From assembly GCA_046715235.1 (NCBI GenBank), contig JBKJZO010000170.1, positions 1 to 13,135 on the forward strand: a stretch of DNA of 13,135 nt. Direction: 5' to 3'. The position numbers and the translations under genes were made by a program. This stretch comes from JBKJZO01 sp046715235 (GTDB lineage Bacteria > Actinomycetota > Actinomycetes > BP-191). The notes under the pieces were generated by a model that saw only the letters and a list, made by a program, of their open reading frames with translations, was not told where the DNA came from and did not search any database. Below, one piece after another: positions 1 to 7,123 of the stretch. Every line of letters begins with the position of its first letter. Within the stretch, counting starts at the first letter, position 1.

Positions 1-1353
1 CGCGAGAGCACCGGCGGGCGGGAACATCAGCAGGGTCGGCAACACGTAGCGGTTGTCGAAGTTGGCGGTCGCGGACGGCACGACGAGCAGCGCGAGCCCG
101 CAGGTCGCGAGCAGCAGTGGGGCCCACACGTCGCGGCTGCGACGGCGACCGCGCCGGACGGCGAGGACGAGCGCCGCAAGCAGGCACGCCGCAAGCAGTG
201 GGCCCTGCGTATAGACGACGTTCTGGTACGCGCGGAGCGGACCGACCGCGGGACGCCAGATGTGCGGGCGCACCCGATCGCGTCCGAACCCTTCGGTCGC
301 GACCATCGAGTGCCAGGGATGGGGCATCCGGTAGCGGTGGTCGGGGGTGGGGTATCGCCACGTGTCGATGTACCAGTCGCGTTCGCCACTCCACTTACCT
401 GGCAGGAAGTAGTGCAGGGTCTCCGAGCCGGCGACCTTGAGGTAGTCACCGGGCTGCGCCTTGATGGCGCGGAAGGCGAAGTCCTTGGTGACGTCGACCT
501 GACGCATGCCCGGCGGCGGCTTGACGGTGTAGCGCGGCGAGGCGGGATCCCAGTCGTAGAAGTTCGGGCCAGGGCGGTCCTCGGGGGCGCGCCGCTCGCA
601 CAGGGCGAGTTCGTAGTCGGGGACGTCGAACTTCGAGCAGTCGGCGAACTGCGCGACCCGCCCGTACAGGAAGATGCCGTCGTACGTCGTCAGGCCGAAC
701 TTGCCGCGGACGATCTTGAACACGCCGGCATAGAGAAGGATCGGCAGCAGGAACGCCGACAGCAAGTAGCCGATGCGGCGGGCGCCAACGCGCACGATCA
801 CCAGGTAGACGAGGATCGGCGCGATCAGGACCAGCCCGGTCGTGCGTGTCAGGGTTGCGGCGGCCAGCAGCAGTCCGGCCCACCCGCACGCCTTCGCACT
901 CGGGCGCTCATGCCAGAGCAGCAGCCCGAAGCAGCCGGCGAGCAGCACTTCGAACTGCGTCTCGGCCATCACGAACTGCTCGATGTTGATCTGGTAGGCA
1001 TCGAGCAGGATCGGGGCCGCGGCCACCGTCGCCAGCGCCGGCCCGCAGCCGAACCTGCGAAGCAGCACATAGATCGCGACGCCAAGGGCGAGGCCGGCGA
1101 GATGCTGTGTTGCCGGTACGACGGCGAGTACGTCGGTCAGCGACGCGACCGCGAGCGTCACGGCGTACCCCATCGGGCGGTTGTAGCTGGGGGCGAGATG
1201 CGCCGCGTTGCGCAAATAGTTGAACGAGTCGCCGAAGAACTCGAGCGCCGGCTGGTAGGTCACGAAAACGACGAGACGCACCAGCGTTCCGAGCACGGTT
1301 ACCGCAGTGATCGCGCGATGTGCCGCGACGACCTCGCGGAACCTGCCTAACAC
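1..1353 (-). CDS. GT39/ArnT-like integral membrane glycosyltransferase (partial, C-terminus off the left edge)
   Basis: The frame is open from a GTG at 1353 to base 1, giving 451 visible residues. It reads as a multi-helix membrane protein: several hydrophobic segments from about residue 15 to 210, then a soluble periplasm-type region (about 220-380), then more hydrophobic stretches. Features typical of dolichyl-phosphate-mannose/ArnT (GT-C fold) transferases are an acidic residue in the first extracytoplasmic loop (FFGDSFNYL, D42), an AET motif near 130, LTRTTGL near 168-174, and a late RYVLP motif. Such enzymes take a sugar from a polyprenyl-phosphate donor on the outer face of the membrane. 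The start lies 10 bases after the methyltransferase stop, preceded by AGG-containing sequence, so it is probably co-transcribed with the two upstream genes. The acceptor cannot be read from the sequence. The family call is fairly sure; the substrate is unknown. Confidence 0.82.
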   Translation of the reverse strand, partial: MLGRFREVVAAHRAITAVTVLGTLVRLVVFVTYQPALEFFGDSFNYLRNAAHLAPSYNRPMGYAVTLAVASLTDVLAVVPATQHLAGLALGVAIYVLLRRFGCGPALATVAAAPILLDAYQINIEQFVMAETQFEVLLAGCFGLLLWHERPSAKACGWAGLLLAAATLTRTTGLVLIAPILVYLVIVRVGARRIGYLLSAFLLPILLYAGVFKIVRGKFGLTTYDGIFLYGRVAQFADCSKFDVPDYELALCERRAPEDRPGPNFYDWDPASPRYTVKPPPGMRQVDVTKDFAFRAIKAQPGDYLKVAGSETLHYFLPGKWSGERDWYIDTWRYPTPDHRYRMPHPWHSMVATEGFGRDRVRPHIWRPAVGPLRAYQNVVYTQGPLLAACLLAALVLAVRRGRRRSRDVWAPLLLATCGLALLVVPSATANFDNRYVLPTLLMFPPAGALA

Positions 1354-1363
1354 CAGGACCTGC

Positions 1364-2071
1364 CTATCCGCCGGCCGTGCGCGCGACACAGAGGACGGTC
1401 TGGCCGAACGGCGGCTTCACCCAGCTCTCCACCGCTCGGGTGATCGGCACGACGAGCTTGTCGTAGGTCTTCACCAGCGCGGGTTTGGGCTCACCCGCGC
1501 CGCCCATCCGGACGGCCGCCCACCAGGCGAGCCCGCCGAGGAAGTTGATGGGGTGGCACTTCTCGGCGCGCAGCCCGGCGTTCTCGACGGTCGTGCGCAG
1601 CGTCGAGGGCGTGTAGCGGCGCACATGCCCGACCTTTCGGTCGAAGTCGCCGTACAGCGCCATGTAGGCCGGCACCCACAGCACGATCGAGCCACCGGGC
1701 ACGACGCACTTCGACAGTGCTTGCAGCGCGCCGACATCGTCGTCGATGTGCTCGAGGACGTTCATCGCGATGACCGACTCGACCGGCTCGTCGATGTCGA
1801 ACGGCGCCGAGAGATCGAGCTCGCGGACGTCGACGTCGGCTCGGCCGGCGAATCGTTCGCGCAGCGCGTCGAGGCAGACCGGGTCGGTGTCGGTCAGCAC
1901 CATGCGTGACTTGCCGGTGAACTGCGAGGCGAACTCACCGAGCCCGGCGCCGACCTCGAGAAACGACCGCCCCACGTGCGGCGCAACAAGCGAGAACTCG
2001 TACGCGCGGTAGTTGGGCGCGTTGAGTCCGCCTAGGTGGTTTTCGAGGGCCTTGCCGGTCAGCTCCGTCAT
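1364..2071 (-). CDS. Class I SAM-dependent methyltransferase
   Basis: This 235-residue protein has the SAM-binding motif I FLEVGAGLGEFA (about 37-48), an acidic residue after strand 2 (LTDTDP, 59-64), a motif II/III region (VIAMNVLEHIDDD, 100-112) and a post-motif GGSIVLWVPAY stretch. GHVRRYTP (148-155) is common in the Methyltransf_11/12-like family found in glycan clusters. The frame is open further upstream, but the ATG at 2071 is chosen because it overlaps the stop of the upstream glycosyltransferase as ATGA and places the protein start just before the conserved fold. No separate ribosome binding site is evident, which fits translational coupling. From context it may modify a lipid-linked sugar or a related small molecule; this is inference, and the substrate is not shown. 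Confidence 0.88.
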   Translation of the reverse strand: MTELTGKALENHLGGLNAPNYRAYEFSLVAPHVGRSFLEVGAGLGEFASQFTGKSRMVLTDTDPVCLDALRERFAGRADVDVRELDLSAPFDIDEPVESVIAMNVLEHIDDDVGALQALSKCVVPGGSIVLWVPAYMALYGDFDRKVGHVRRYTPSTLRTTVENAGLRAEKCHPINFLGGLAWWAAVRMGGAGEPKPALVKTYDKLVVPITRAVESWVKPPFGQTVLCVARTAGG

Positions 2072-3342
2072 ACGACGACGCCGGTTGCAGCGGGAACCTG
2101 CTCGGTCGCGGCCTCGACGGTGCCCGCTGAGTCGACCTGCTCCAGAGACAGCAGGCTGACGAAGAACGACGCGAACGCAGTCTGCACGCCGAGCACCATC
2201 AACGTCATGCCGAGCAGTGCGAGCTTCATTTGGTTCAGCGGTCCGAAGTCGCTGTTCAACCAGTCGACGAGCACGAACGCGTCGACAGCGAACCCGGCGA
2301 GGAACACCAGACCGCCCACGACGAGCCCGCGCTCGAGCGTGACTCGCCGTCGTACCCATTGGTAGACGCGCTCGTCGGCTCCCATCACGCCGCGTGTGTA
2401 GCCGTAGACATTGGCGAACACGCCGAAGACGACGATCTGGAAACCGACGATCGACAAGAGGGTGAACAGCACCGAGAAGTGACTGTCGAGTGCGTGCCCG
2501 CCGATGCTCAAAGTGCCTGGTAGCAAAGCGATCTGGCCAATGATGCCCAACGTGAGAAACACCAGCCCGGGCACAAGGAACAGGTAGCGCGGCGCGTGCA
2601 GCAGCATGAAGCGCAGGTGCCGCCAGCCGTCGCGCAGCGAGTGCAGCTTCGAGTCACCGGTGCGCGGGTAGTAGGTGATCGGCACCTCGGTGATGCGCAG
2701 CTTGTTACGCGCGGCCTTCATGACGATCTCGGAGGCGAACTCCATGCCTTCGCAACGCAGGTCCATCCGCTCGTACGCCGACCGCGTGAACGCGCGCATG
2801 CCGCTGTGTGCGTCGGAGCTGTTGAGGTGGAAGAACGTGTTGAGGATGCCGGTGAGAACCGGGTTGCCGACATAGCGGTGCATCCACGGCATTGCGCCCG
2901 GCAGGATCTTGCCGGCGAACCGCGAGCCGAGGACGTACTCGTAGCCGTCCTGCAGCGGCGTGATCAGCTTGTCGAGCTGGGAGAAGTCGTAGGTGCTGTC
3001 GGAGTCGCCCATGACGATGAAGTCGCCGCGCGCCTCCTCGAAGCCCTTCATGTAGGCGTTGCCGTAGCCGCGCTTGGTGGCGTGGACGACGCGCGCGCCC
3101 GCCGCGGTCGCGACGGCCACCGAGTTGTCGGTCGAGCCGTTGTCGCTGACGACGACCTCGCCGGGCAGTCCGGTGCGCGCGATCCCCTTGAGCGCGAGAT
3201 CGACGCAGTAGGCAACGCTCGCTTCCTCGTTGAGGCACGGCATCACGACGGAGATCACCGGTCGGTCGCTGCCCCCACCCGATGGCGCCGGTGCCGTGTT
3301 TCGCGCGGCGTCGACGATCTGGTCCTCGAACACGCCCGCCAC
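2068..3342 (-). CDS. Family 2 glycosyltransferase, DPM1/GtrB-like, with C-terminal membrane helices
   Basis: This is a 424-residue protein. Residues 29-40 (VISVVMPCLNEE) are the GT-A nucleotide-sugar binding start, SDNGSTDNS (66-74) follows, and GDSDSTYDF (112-120) carries the D-x-D metal/nucleotide motif. After the catalytic domain come four hydrophobic segments at about 253-275, 288-312, 338-362 and 372-400, then a polar tail. This layout matches polyprenyl-phosphate sugar synthases, which load a hexose onto undecaprenyl phosphate at the inner membrane face. The GTG start at 3342 has GAGGAG six bases upstream, which fixes it. It is the first gene of a three-gene unit with the methyltransferase and the GT39-like protein, a plausible donor-maker and donor-user pair. 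The sugar identity cannot be told from sequence. Confidence 0.9.
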   Translation of the reverse strand: MAGVFEDQIVDAARNTAPAPSGGGSDRPVISVVMPCLNEEASVAYCVDLALKGIARTGLPGEVVVSDNGSTDNSVAVATAAGARVVHATKRGYGNAYMKGFEEARGDFIVMGDSDSTYDFSQLDKLITPLQDGYEYVLGSRFAGKILPGAMPWMHRYVGNPVLTGILNTFFHLNSSDAHSGMRAFTRSAYERMDLRCEGMEFASEIVMKAARNKLRITEVPITYYPRTGDSKLHSLRDGWRHLRFMLLHAPRYLFLVPGLVFLTLGIIGQIALLPGTLSIGGHALDSHFSVLFTLLSIVGFQIVVFGVFANVYGYTRGVMGADERVYQWVRRRVTLERGLVVGGLVFLAGFAVDAFVLVDWLNSDFGPLNQMKLALLGMTLMVLGVQTAFASFFVSLLSLEQVDSAGTVEAATEQVPAATGVVV

Positions 3343-3366
3343 TGGTAGCTCCTCGTTCGCGCAACG

Positions 3367-3444
3367 GGTGAGCCGCCGTCCTCCTGCTTGGGGACGACCG
3401 ACTCACCTGATTGGCGACAAGGCTACCGTCGACTCGGCAATCAG
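3367..3444 (-). promoter_or_regulatory. Two adjacent stem-loops in the leader of the glycosyltransferase cassette
   Basis: Two inverted repeats sit between the cysteine-rich ORF and the glycosyltransferase start. The outer pair is 3407-3417 with 3434-3444 (CTGATTGGCGA against its complement, one mismatch, 16-base loop). Directly next to it, 3367-3381 pairs with 3392-3407 over about 15 base pairs, allowing wobbles and one bulged base, with a 10-base loop. Read from the minus strand they would form two hairpins ending about 16 bases before the GAGGAG ribosome binding site. There is no T-run after either, so a simple intrinsic terminator is unlikely. A leader regulatory element or protein operator is possible. 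I do not recognise a known riboswitch class. Confidence 0.4.
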
Positions 3445-3507
3445 TGGGTTACGGCCAGGACACGCTTGGCAAACGGAACGACGCTCTAACAGGGCGAACT
3501 GGGATGT

Positions 3508-3684
3508 CTAGCTGGCGGTTGCCGCGCCCTGTGCCACCTGCGCGGCCTCGGCCAGCTGGTGACAGCCGCACATGCCTCTGTCGCACGAATCCCGCAGCAG
3601 AAACGCCGATCCTGTGTTGCCCCAAGCGTCAACCGCGCACGGACAGCCGCAATACCGGCAGCTGTCGACCCCCACCGAATGCAT
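3508..3684 (-). CDS. Small cysteine-rich protein (58 residues), unknown function
   Basis: I do not recognise the family. The ORF runs from ATG 3684 to TAG 3508, with an in-frame TGA two codons before the ATG, so the start is well bounded. GAGGGGG lies 8 bases upstream as a strong ribosome binding site. The product has seven cysteines in two clusters: CRYCGCPC (residues 9-16) and C34-x4-C39-x-C41 followed by His42. An Ala/Gln-rich tail follows (45-58). There is no signal peptide or membrane segment. Paired Cys clusters with a nearby His suggest metal binding (zinc or iron-sulfur), a metallothionein-like role or a modified peptide; this is inference. Third codon positions are mostly G or C, as in neighbouring genes. 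It lies downstream of pirin on the same strand. It could still be a chance ORF. Confidence 0.55.
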   Translation of the reverse strand: MHSVGVDSCRYCGCPCAVDAWGNTGSAFLLRDSCDRGMCGCHQLAEAAQVAQGAATAS

Positions 3685-3735
3685 CCGTCAGGCCCCCTCA
3701 CTAGTTCCGAGGTGGAGGGATCATCACGGCTCGAT

Positions 3736-3761
3736 AACGATGTTGTATAGAGCGAGTTTCC
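3736..3761 (-). promoter_or_regulatory. Possible ECF-type promoter upstream of the cysteine-rich ORF
   Basis: On the minus strand GGAAA (3761-3757) is followed by 18 bases and then GTT (3738-3736). This resembles the GGAAT-N18-GTT layout described for SigR-type sigma factors of actinobacteria, with one mismatch. A TATACA hexamer (3749-3744) lies in the same stretch without a good -35 box. The spacing would give a leader of about 50 bases before the small ORF. Short motifs like this occur by chance, so the call is weak. Confidence 0.22.
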
Positions 3762-3791
3762 GTACCGATTCGCTACGCCGAGTAACGCTCG

Positions 3792-4751
3792 CTAGGACAC
3801 CACATGCGGCATGAGGGCGTTTGTCGGAATTACGCCGAGACGTCCGGCATGGAAGTCGTCGACTGCCTGCTGCAGCTCGGCCCGCGTGTTCATCACGAAC
3901 GGCCCGTACTGGACGACCGGCTCGCGGATCGGGCGGCCGCCGAGGATCAGCGCCTCCAGCGGAGCGGCGCCATCGTCCGCGGCAACGGTCAGTTGGTCTC
4001 CCGCGCCGAACACCGCGAGCTGTCCCTGCTGGATCGGCCGACCCTCCGCGCCGACCCGGCCTGATCCGGCGAGCACGTAGAGCAGCGCGTTGAAGTCGGG
4101 CTGCCAGGGCAGGTCGACTCGCGCCCCCGGTGAGACGGTCGCGTGAACGAGCGCGATCGGCGTACGAGTGGAGCCTGGTCCTTTGTGGCCCGCGACGTCG
4201 CCGGCGATGACGCGGAGCAACGTGCCGCCGTCCGGCGACGCGAGCAACGTCACCTGATGCCCTTCGAGGTTTTGGTACGCCGGAGGCGACCATTTCTCGG
4301 CGGCCGGCAAGTTGACCCACAGCTGAATGCCGTGGAAGAGGCCACCGCTGATGACGAGCGCCTCGGGTGGCGTCTCGATGTGCAGGATCCCTGAGCCGGC
4401 GGTCATCCACTGCGTCGCGCCGTTCTCGATGACTCCGCCGCCGCCGTGCGAGTCCTGGTGCTGGAACGTGCCGTCGATCATGTAGGTGACGGTCTCGAAG
4501 CCGCGGTGCGGGTGCCAGTTGGTGCCCTTGGGCTCACCGGCGCCGTAGTCGACCTCGCCCATCTGGTCCATGTGCACAAACGGATCGAGCTCGGACTTGG
4601 GCACTCCGGCGAACGCGCGGCGTACCGGGAAGCCCTCGCCCTCGAGCCCCATCGGGGCCGTGGTCACCGATTTCACCGGCCGGTCGAGAGCCGGGAACTC
4701 GACGCGCGGCAGCCGCGGGAGAGCGAGCGTGTCGGCGGTAACTGCAGGCAT
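3792..4751 (-). CDS. Pirin family protein (cupin iron-binding protein)
   Basis: This is a 319-residue bicupin, close to the usual bacterial pirin length. The N-terminal cupin has the signature HPHRGFETVTYMIDG (about 80-94) and WMTAGSGILHIE (115-126), so the four metal ligands H80, H82, H124 and E126 are all present. The C-terminal half is the pirin C domain. Bacterial pirins bind iron and include quercetin 2,3-dioxygenases and redox-linked regulators; which role applies here is not evident. The frame is open up to 4832, but the ATG at 4751 is chosen because GGAGG lies 7 bases upstream and the upstream extension overlaps the end of the neighbouring gene. It follows the secreted beta-helix gene by 68 bases on the same strand, with a possible terminator between them. 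Confidence 0.95.
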   Translation of the reverse strand: MPAVTADTLALPRLPRVEFPALDRPVKSVTTAPMGLEGEGFPVRRAFAGVPKSELDPFVHMDQMGEVDYGAGEPKGTNWHPHRGFETVTYMIDGTFQHQDSHGGGGVIENGATQWMTAGSGILHIETPPEALVISGGLFHGIQLWVNLPAAEKWSPPAYQNLEGHQVTLLASPDGGTLLRVIAGDVAGHKGPGSTRTPIALVHATVSPGARVDLPWQPDFNALLYVLAGSGRVGAEGRPIQQGQLAVFGAGDQLTVAADDGAAPLEALILGGRPIREPVVQYGPFVMNTRAELQQAVDDFHAGRLGVIPTNALMPHVVS

Positions 4752-4776
4752 CAGGTCCTCCAGAGATTGCTGATGC

Positions 4777-4815
4777 AACAAGAACGCAGCGGGCCGGCCG
4801 ATGTTCCCCGCCGCG
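4777..4815 (-). terminator. Possible intrinsic terminator after the beta-helix gene
   Basis: On the minus strand CGCGGCGGG (4815-4807) pairs with CCCGCTGCG (4793-4785), nine positions with one mismatch, across a 13-base loop. TTCTTGTT (4784-4777) follows. It lies just past the stop at 4820 and 26 bases before the pirin start, so it could end the upstream transcript or attenuate read-through into pirin. It is judged by eye, without a free-energy calculation. Confidence 0.4.
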
Positions 4816-4819
4816 ACCG

Positions 4820-6826
4820 CTACGTCGCGCAATCGCTGTGCGCGGCGTCAGCCCCCATGCGTGTCACGTTGCCGGAGACCGAGGAACCGGGACCAGAAAC
4901 TTGCACGCCCACACGCCCCGAAGTCGACTGCGGGAAGCAGATCGTGTTGTTGCGGACGATCGCGTCACGGTTCTCGTCGTCACCAGCGCCCGGCGTGCCG
5001 GTCGGGACCATAATGCCGGCGTACGTCGTCTGGACGACCTTGTTGCCCTCGATGAGGATGCCCGGTGCCGATCCTGCGCAGATGCCGCAGTTGCCGACTC
5101 TGATGACGGTGTTGCCACGCACGGTGAAGTTGCGGAACCACTCAGGCGAGGTATAGCCGGTGGTGATCGACAGCCCGTAGCAGCCGCCGACGGCGGCGCC
5201 CTGCTCGATCCGGTTGCCCTCGATCAGCCAGTTCGTGAGCTGTCCGTGCAGCGTGAGGTTGCCGCCGGTGCAGACGCCACCGGGCGCGGAGTTGCGCAGG
5301 AACTGGTTGTTGCGCACGACCACGTCGTGCCCGTGTGACAGGTAGAAGCCATGCTCGAAACCGCCGCCGTCCATATTGTTGCCGGCGACCAGGTTGCCCT
5401 CGAGGAGCATGTTGTCGCCGCCGCCCAACATTCCGTGGTCGACGTTGACGTGGATGTTGGAGTTCCGCACCACAAGGTTGTTTGCGCTCTGGGAGTGAAT
5501 GCCGATCCGGAAGCCCGTGATCTCGACGTTCTGGATCGTCACGTTGCGGGTGAAGTCGGCCAGCCAAAAGCCCCAGTCTCCCGAGCCGAGGCCGTCCAGC
5601 TTCAGGTTGTAGACCACGTAGCCGCCGTCCTCGACGGTGTCGAGGTATTCCTGGAAGGCGAACGTGATCCCGCTGGCGGTCCTGAACAGCGGCGCCTGGC
5701 CTGTGCCGTAGTCGGCGAAGACGAGGGGGTTGGACGGCGTCGCGTTCAGGTTGTGCACGTGCCGGCTGAAGTTCCAGGCACCGCCGCGGTTGAACAGCAG
5801 GTGCGCGCCGGCCGGCACGGTGTCCACAGGGAAGCCGGTGAGATCGCGCTTGGGCGCGCTCGCGCTCGTGCCGGCGTTGCTGTTGTTGCCCGCCACACAA
5901 CCTGTGGCCGCACCGGTCTGGCAGTCGCTGAAGTAGTAGGTCACGCTCGCCGCCGGACCGGGGATCCCACCCGGTGCAGGAGCCGGACCAAAGCCGTGTG
6001 CCGGCGCCGGCGAGGGGCCAGGGGTCGGGCCAGGCGTCGGGCCGGGGGTTGGGCCAGGGGTCGGACCAGGGGTTGGCACAGGAGTCGGACCGGGAGTCGG
6101 GGAGGGTGTCGGGCCACTGCCACGGGGCGAGCCGCCAGTACCGGCGGTGGCGTCGTCCCGGTCCTCTGGGTCATTGCGGCACAGGTCGCGCGGCGAGTCG
6201 TCCTCGTCCTCGTTGGCTATGCCGTCCCGGTCGCTGTCCTCGTTGCCGTCGATCCGGCCGTCGCCGTCGCCGTCCCGATCGCGGATGTCCGGGATGCGAT
6301 CGTTGTCGTCATCCGGATCGAGGGTGTCGCGCCGGCCGTCGTTGTCGGCATCGATATTTGTTCGGTCGTGCTGGAACCCGTTCTCGTCCTCGTCGTCGAT
6401 GCCGTCGCCGTCGCGGTCATCATCGTCGGCTGCACAGGTCTCTCTGAGGTCGTCCTCGTCCTCGTTGGCGACCCGATTGCGGTTGGCATCGTCGTCTCCG
6501 TCGGGACGGCGGTTGCGGTTCTGATCGCTCTGCCGCGGGTTGGTGCGGAACGTGTGCACCTCGTCGCCGTCGTCGATCCCGTCGTCGTCGGTGTCCTCGT
6601 CCCTCGGGTGCAGCTTCAACCTGTACTCGGCAAGGTTGGACAAGCGGTCACCGTCGACGTCCGCCCTGGCGTCGGCGCGCCTCGCGTTGAGACCGACCCT
6701 CGTCTCCCACGAGTTGGGCATGCCATCGCGGTCGCTATCCAGGGGTGCGGCACCCGCGGACGGCGACCCGAGCGCGACAAGTACCGCGGCGGTGGCGGCG
6801 ATCGCCAGAGTGCGACGAGTTCTCAT
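4820..6826 (-). CDS. Secreted protein: calcium (thrombospondin type 3-like) repeats, Pro-Thr linker, right-handed beta-helix
   Basis: The 668-residue protein begins with a signal peptide (MRTRRT, a hydrophobic stretch at 7-20, a likely cut after SAGA near 26). Residues 28-225 are strongly acidic with repeated DxDxDG-type calcium loops such as DSDRDGMPNSW, DTDDDGIDDGDE and DRDGDGIDDEDENG. Residues 237-290 are a Pro-Thr-Gly spacer (PTPG units). From about 296 the TYYFSD...NNSNAGTSASAP pattern and then many short NN/GN-containing turns (VVRNSNI, LLEGNLV, VVRNNQF, LIEGNRI, AIVRNNTI) mark parallel beta-helix repeats to about 655. Such helices occur in polysaccharide-binding, lyase and epimerase proteins; no catalytic site is clear. 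There is no LPXTG anchor. ATG 6826 is chosen over upstream codons for the signal peptide and the AAGGGG site 8 bases upstream. It is probably a secreted, calcium-stabilised surface or carbohydrate-related protein. Confidence 0.88.
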   Translation of the reverse strand: MRTRRTLAIAATAAVLVALGSPSAGAAPLDSDRDGMPNSWETRVGLNARRADARADVDGDRLSNLAEYRLKLHPRDEDTDDDGIDDGDEVHTFRTNPRQSDQNRNRRPDGDDDANRNRVANEDEDDLRETCAADDDDRDGDGIDDEDENGFQHDRTNIDADNDGRRDTLDPDDDNDRIPDIRDRDGDGDGRIDGNEDSDRDGIANEDEDDSPRDLCRNDPEDRDDATAGTGGSPRGSGPTPSPTPGPTPVPTPGPTPGPTPGPTPGPTPGPSPAPAHGFGPAPAPGGIPGPAASVTYYFSDCQTGAATGCVAGNNSNAGTSASAPKRDLTGFPVDTVPAGAHLLFNRGGAWNFSRHVHNLNATPSNPLVFADYGTGQAPLFRTASGITFAFQEYLDTVEDGGYVVYNLKLDGLGSGDWGFWLADFTRNVTIQNVEITGFRIGIHSQSANNLVVRNSNIHVNVDHGMLGGGDNMLLEGNLVAGNNMDGGGFEHGFYLSHGHDVVVRNNQFLRNSAPGGVCTGGNLTLHGQLTNWLIEGNRIEQGAAVGGCYGLSITTGYTSPEWFRNFTVRGNTVIRVGNCGICAGSAPGILIEGNKVVQTTYAGIMVPTGTPGAGDDENRDAIVRNNTICFPQSTSGRVGVQVSGPGSSVSGNVTRMGADAAHSDCAT
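6008..6115 (-). repeat. Tandem 12-base repeats encoding a Pro-Thr-Pro-Gly linker
   Basis: A run of near-identical 12-base units, each translating as PTPG or a close variant (PTPS, PTPV), joins the calcium-repeat domain to the beta-helix. It forms an in-frame, low-complexity minisatellite. The units differ by silent or single changes, so it is not a fresh perfect expansion. In-frame repeats of this kind can change length without breaking the reading frame. Confidence 0.85.
6152..6745 (-). repeat. Asp-rich calcium-loop repeat region within the secreted protein
   Basis: The coding DNA is dominated by GAC/GAT/GAG codons for DxDxDG loops (protein residues 28-225). At least eight acidic loops can be read by eye, with irregular spacing, more like thrombospondin type 3 or dockerin-type calcium loops than exact tandem repeats. 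The same base composition creates a long false ORF on the opposite strand. Confidence 0.75.
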
Positions 6827-7123
6827 GCGATGACCCCTTTGACTAACTGCATCGCCTCCGGACGGAGGCCCCCAGTGCAACGTGCCCTCTCGCGGCTCGC
6901 AGGTGTCTGAAAACGCGGCAAGACCACGAAGTGCGCTCGCCGAAGATCATCGGCGGGCCACCTCCGAGAACTGATGCGAACAGGCGCCGAAAGCCGCGAA
7001 TTTCACCCAAGCGGCCTAGAGCGACACCACGCGTTCAGACAGAACCGACGTCCGTCGTAGTTCAGTGATGCGGCCAAAGCGACCGATAGACACCTGACCG
7101 CCGCCGACGACCTGGGAGAACCC
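6827..7123. promoter_or_regulatory. Divergent intergenic region with two inverted repeats
   Basis: This region separates the minus-strand beta-helix gene from the plus-strand pilin-like gene and must hold both promoters. No convincing -35/-10 pair was found by eye for either. It contains a tight inverted repeat at 6854-6869 (GCCTCC-GGAC-GGAGGC), 28 bases before the beta-helix start, and a second at 6935-6958 (GCTCGCCGA, loop AGATCA, TCGGCGGGC, one wobble). Neither is followed by a T-run. Only very short, unsupported ORFs are present. Confidence 0.5.

Noticed and set aside
262..1350. Long plus-strand ORF opposite the GT39-like gene
   Set aside because: The protein is Arg/Gln/Glu/Gly-rich with no fold-like pattern, and lies opposite a clear membrane protein frame; it is a high-GC antisense shadow.
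2596..3348. 250-codon plus-strand ORF opposite the family 2 glycosyltransferase
   Set aside because: It has no recognisable domain and the opposite strand holds an unmistakable GT-A domain with a good start site.
5351..6910. 519-codon plus-strand ORF opposite the beta-helix gene
   Set aside because: Its Val/Ala/Arg-rich low complexity is the complement of the Asp-rich calcium repeats; the minus-strand frame has a signal peptide and clear domains.
6935..6958. Inverted repeat as a terminator
   Set aside because: No T-run follows on either strand and both flanking genes start rather than end here.
6970..7065. Short plus-strand ORF of about 28 codons in the divergent intergenic region
   Set aside because: No ribosome binding site and no recognisable pattern; too short to support.
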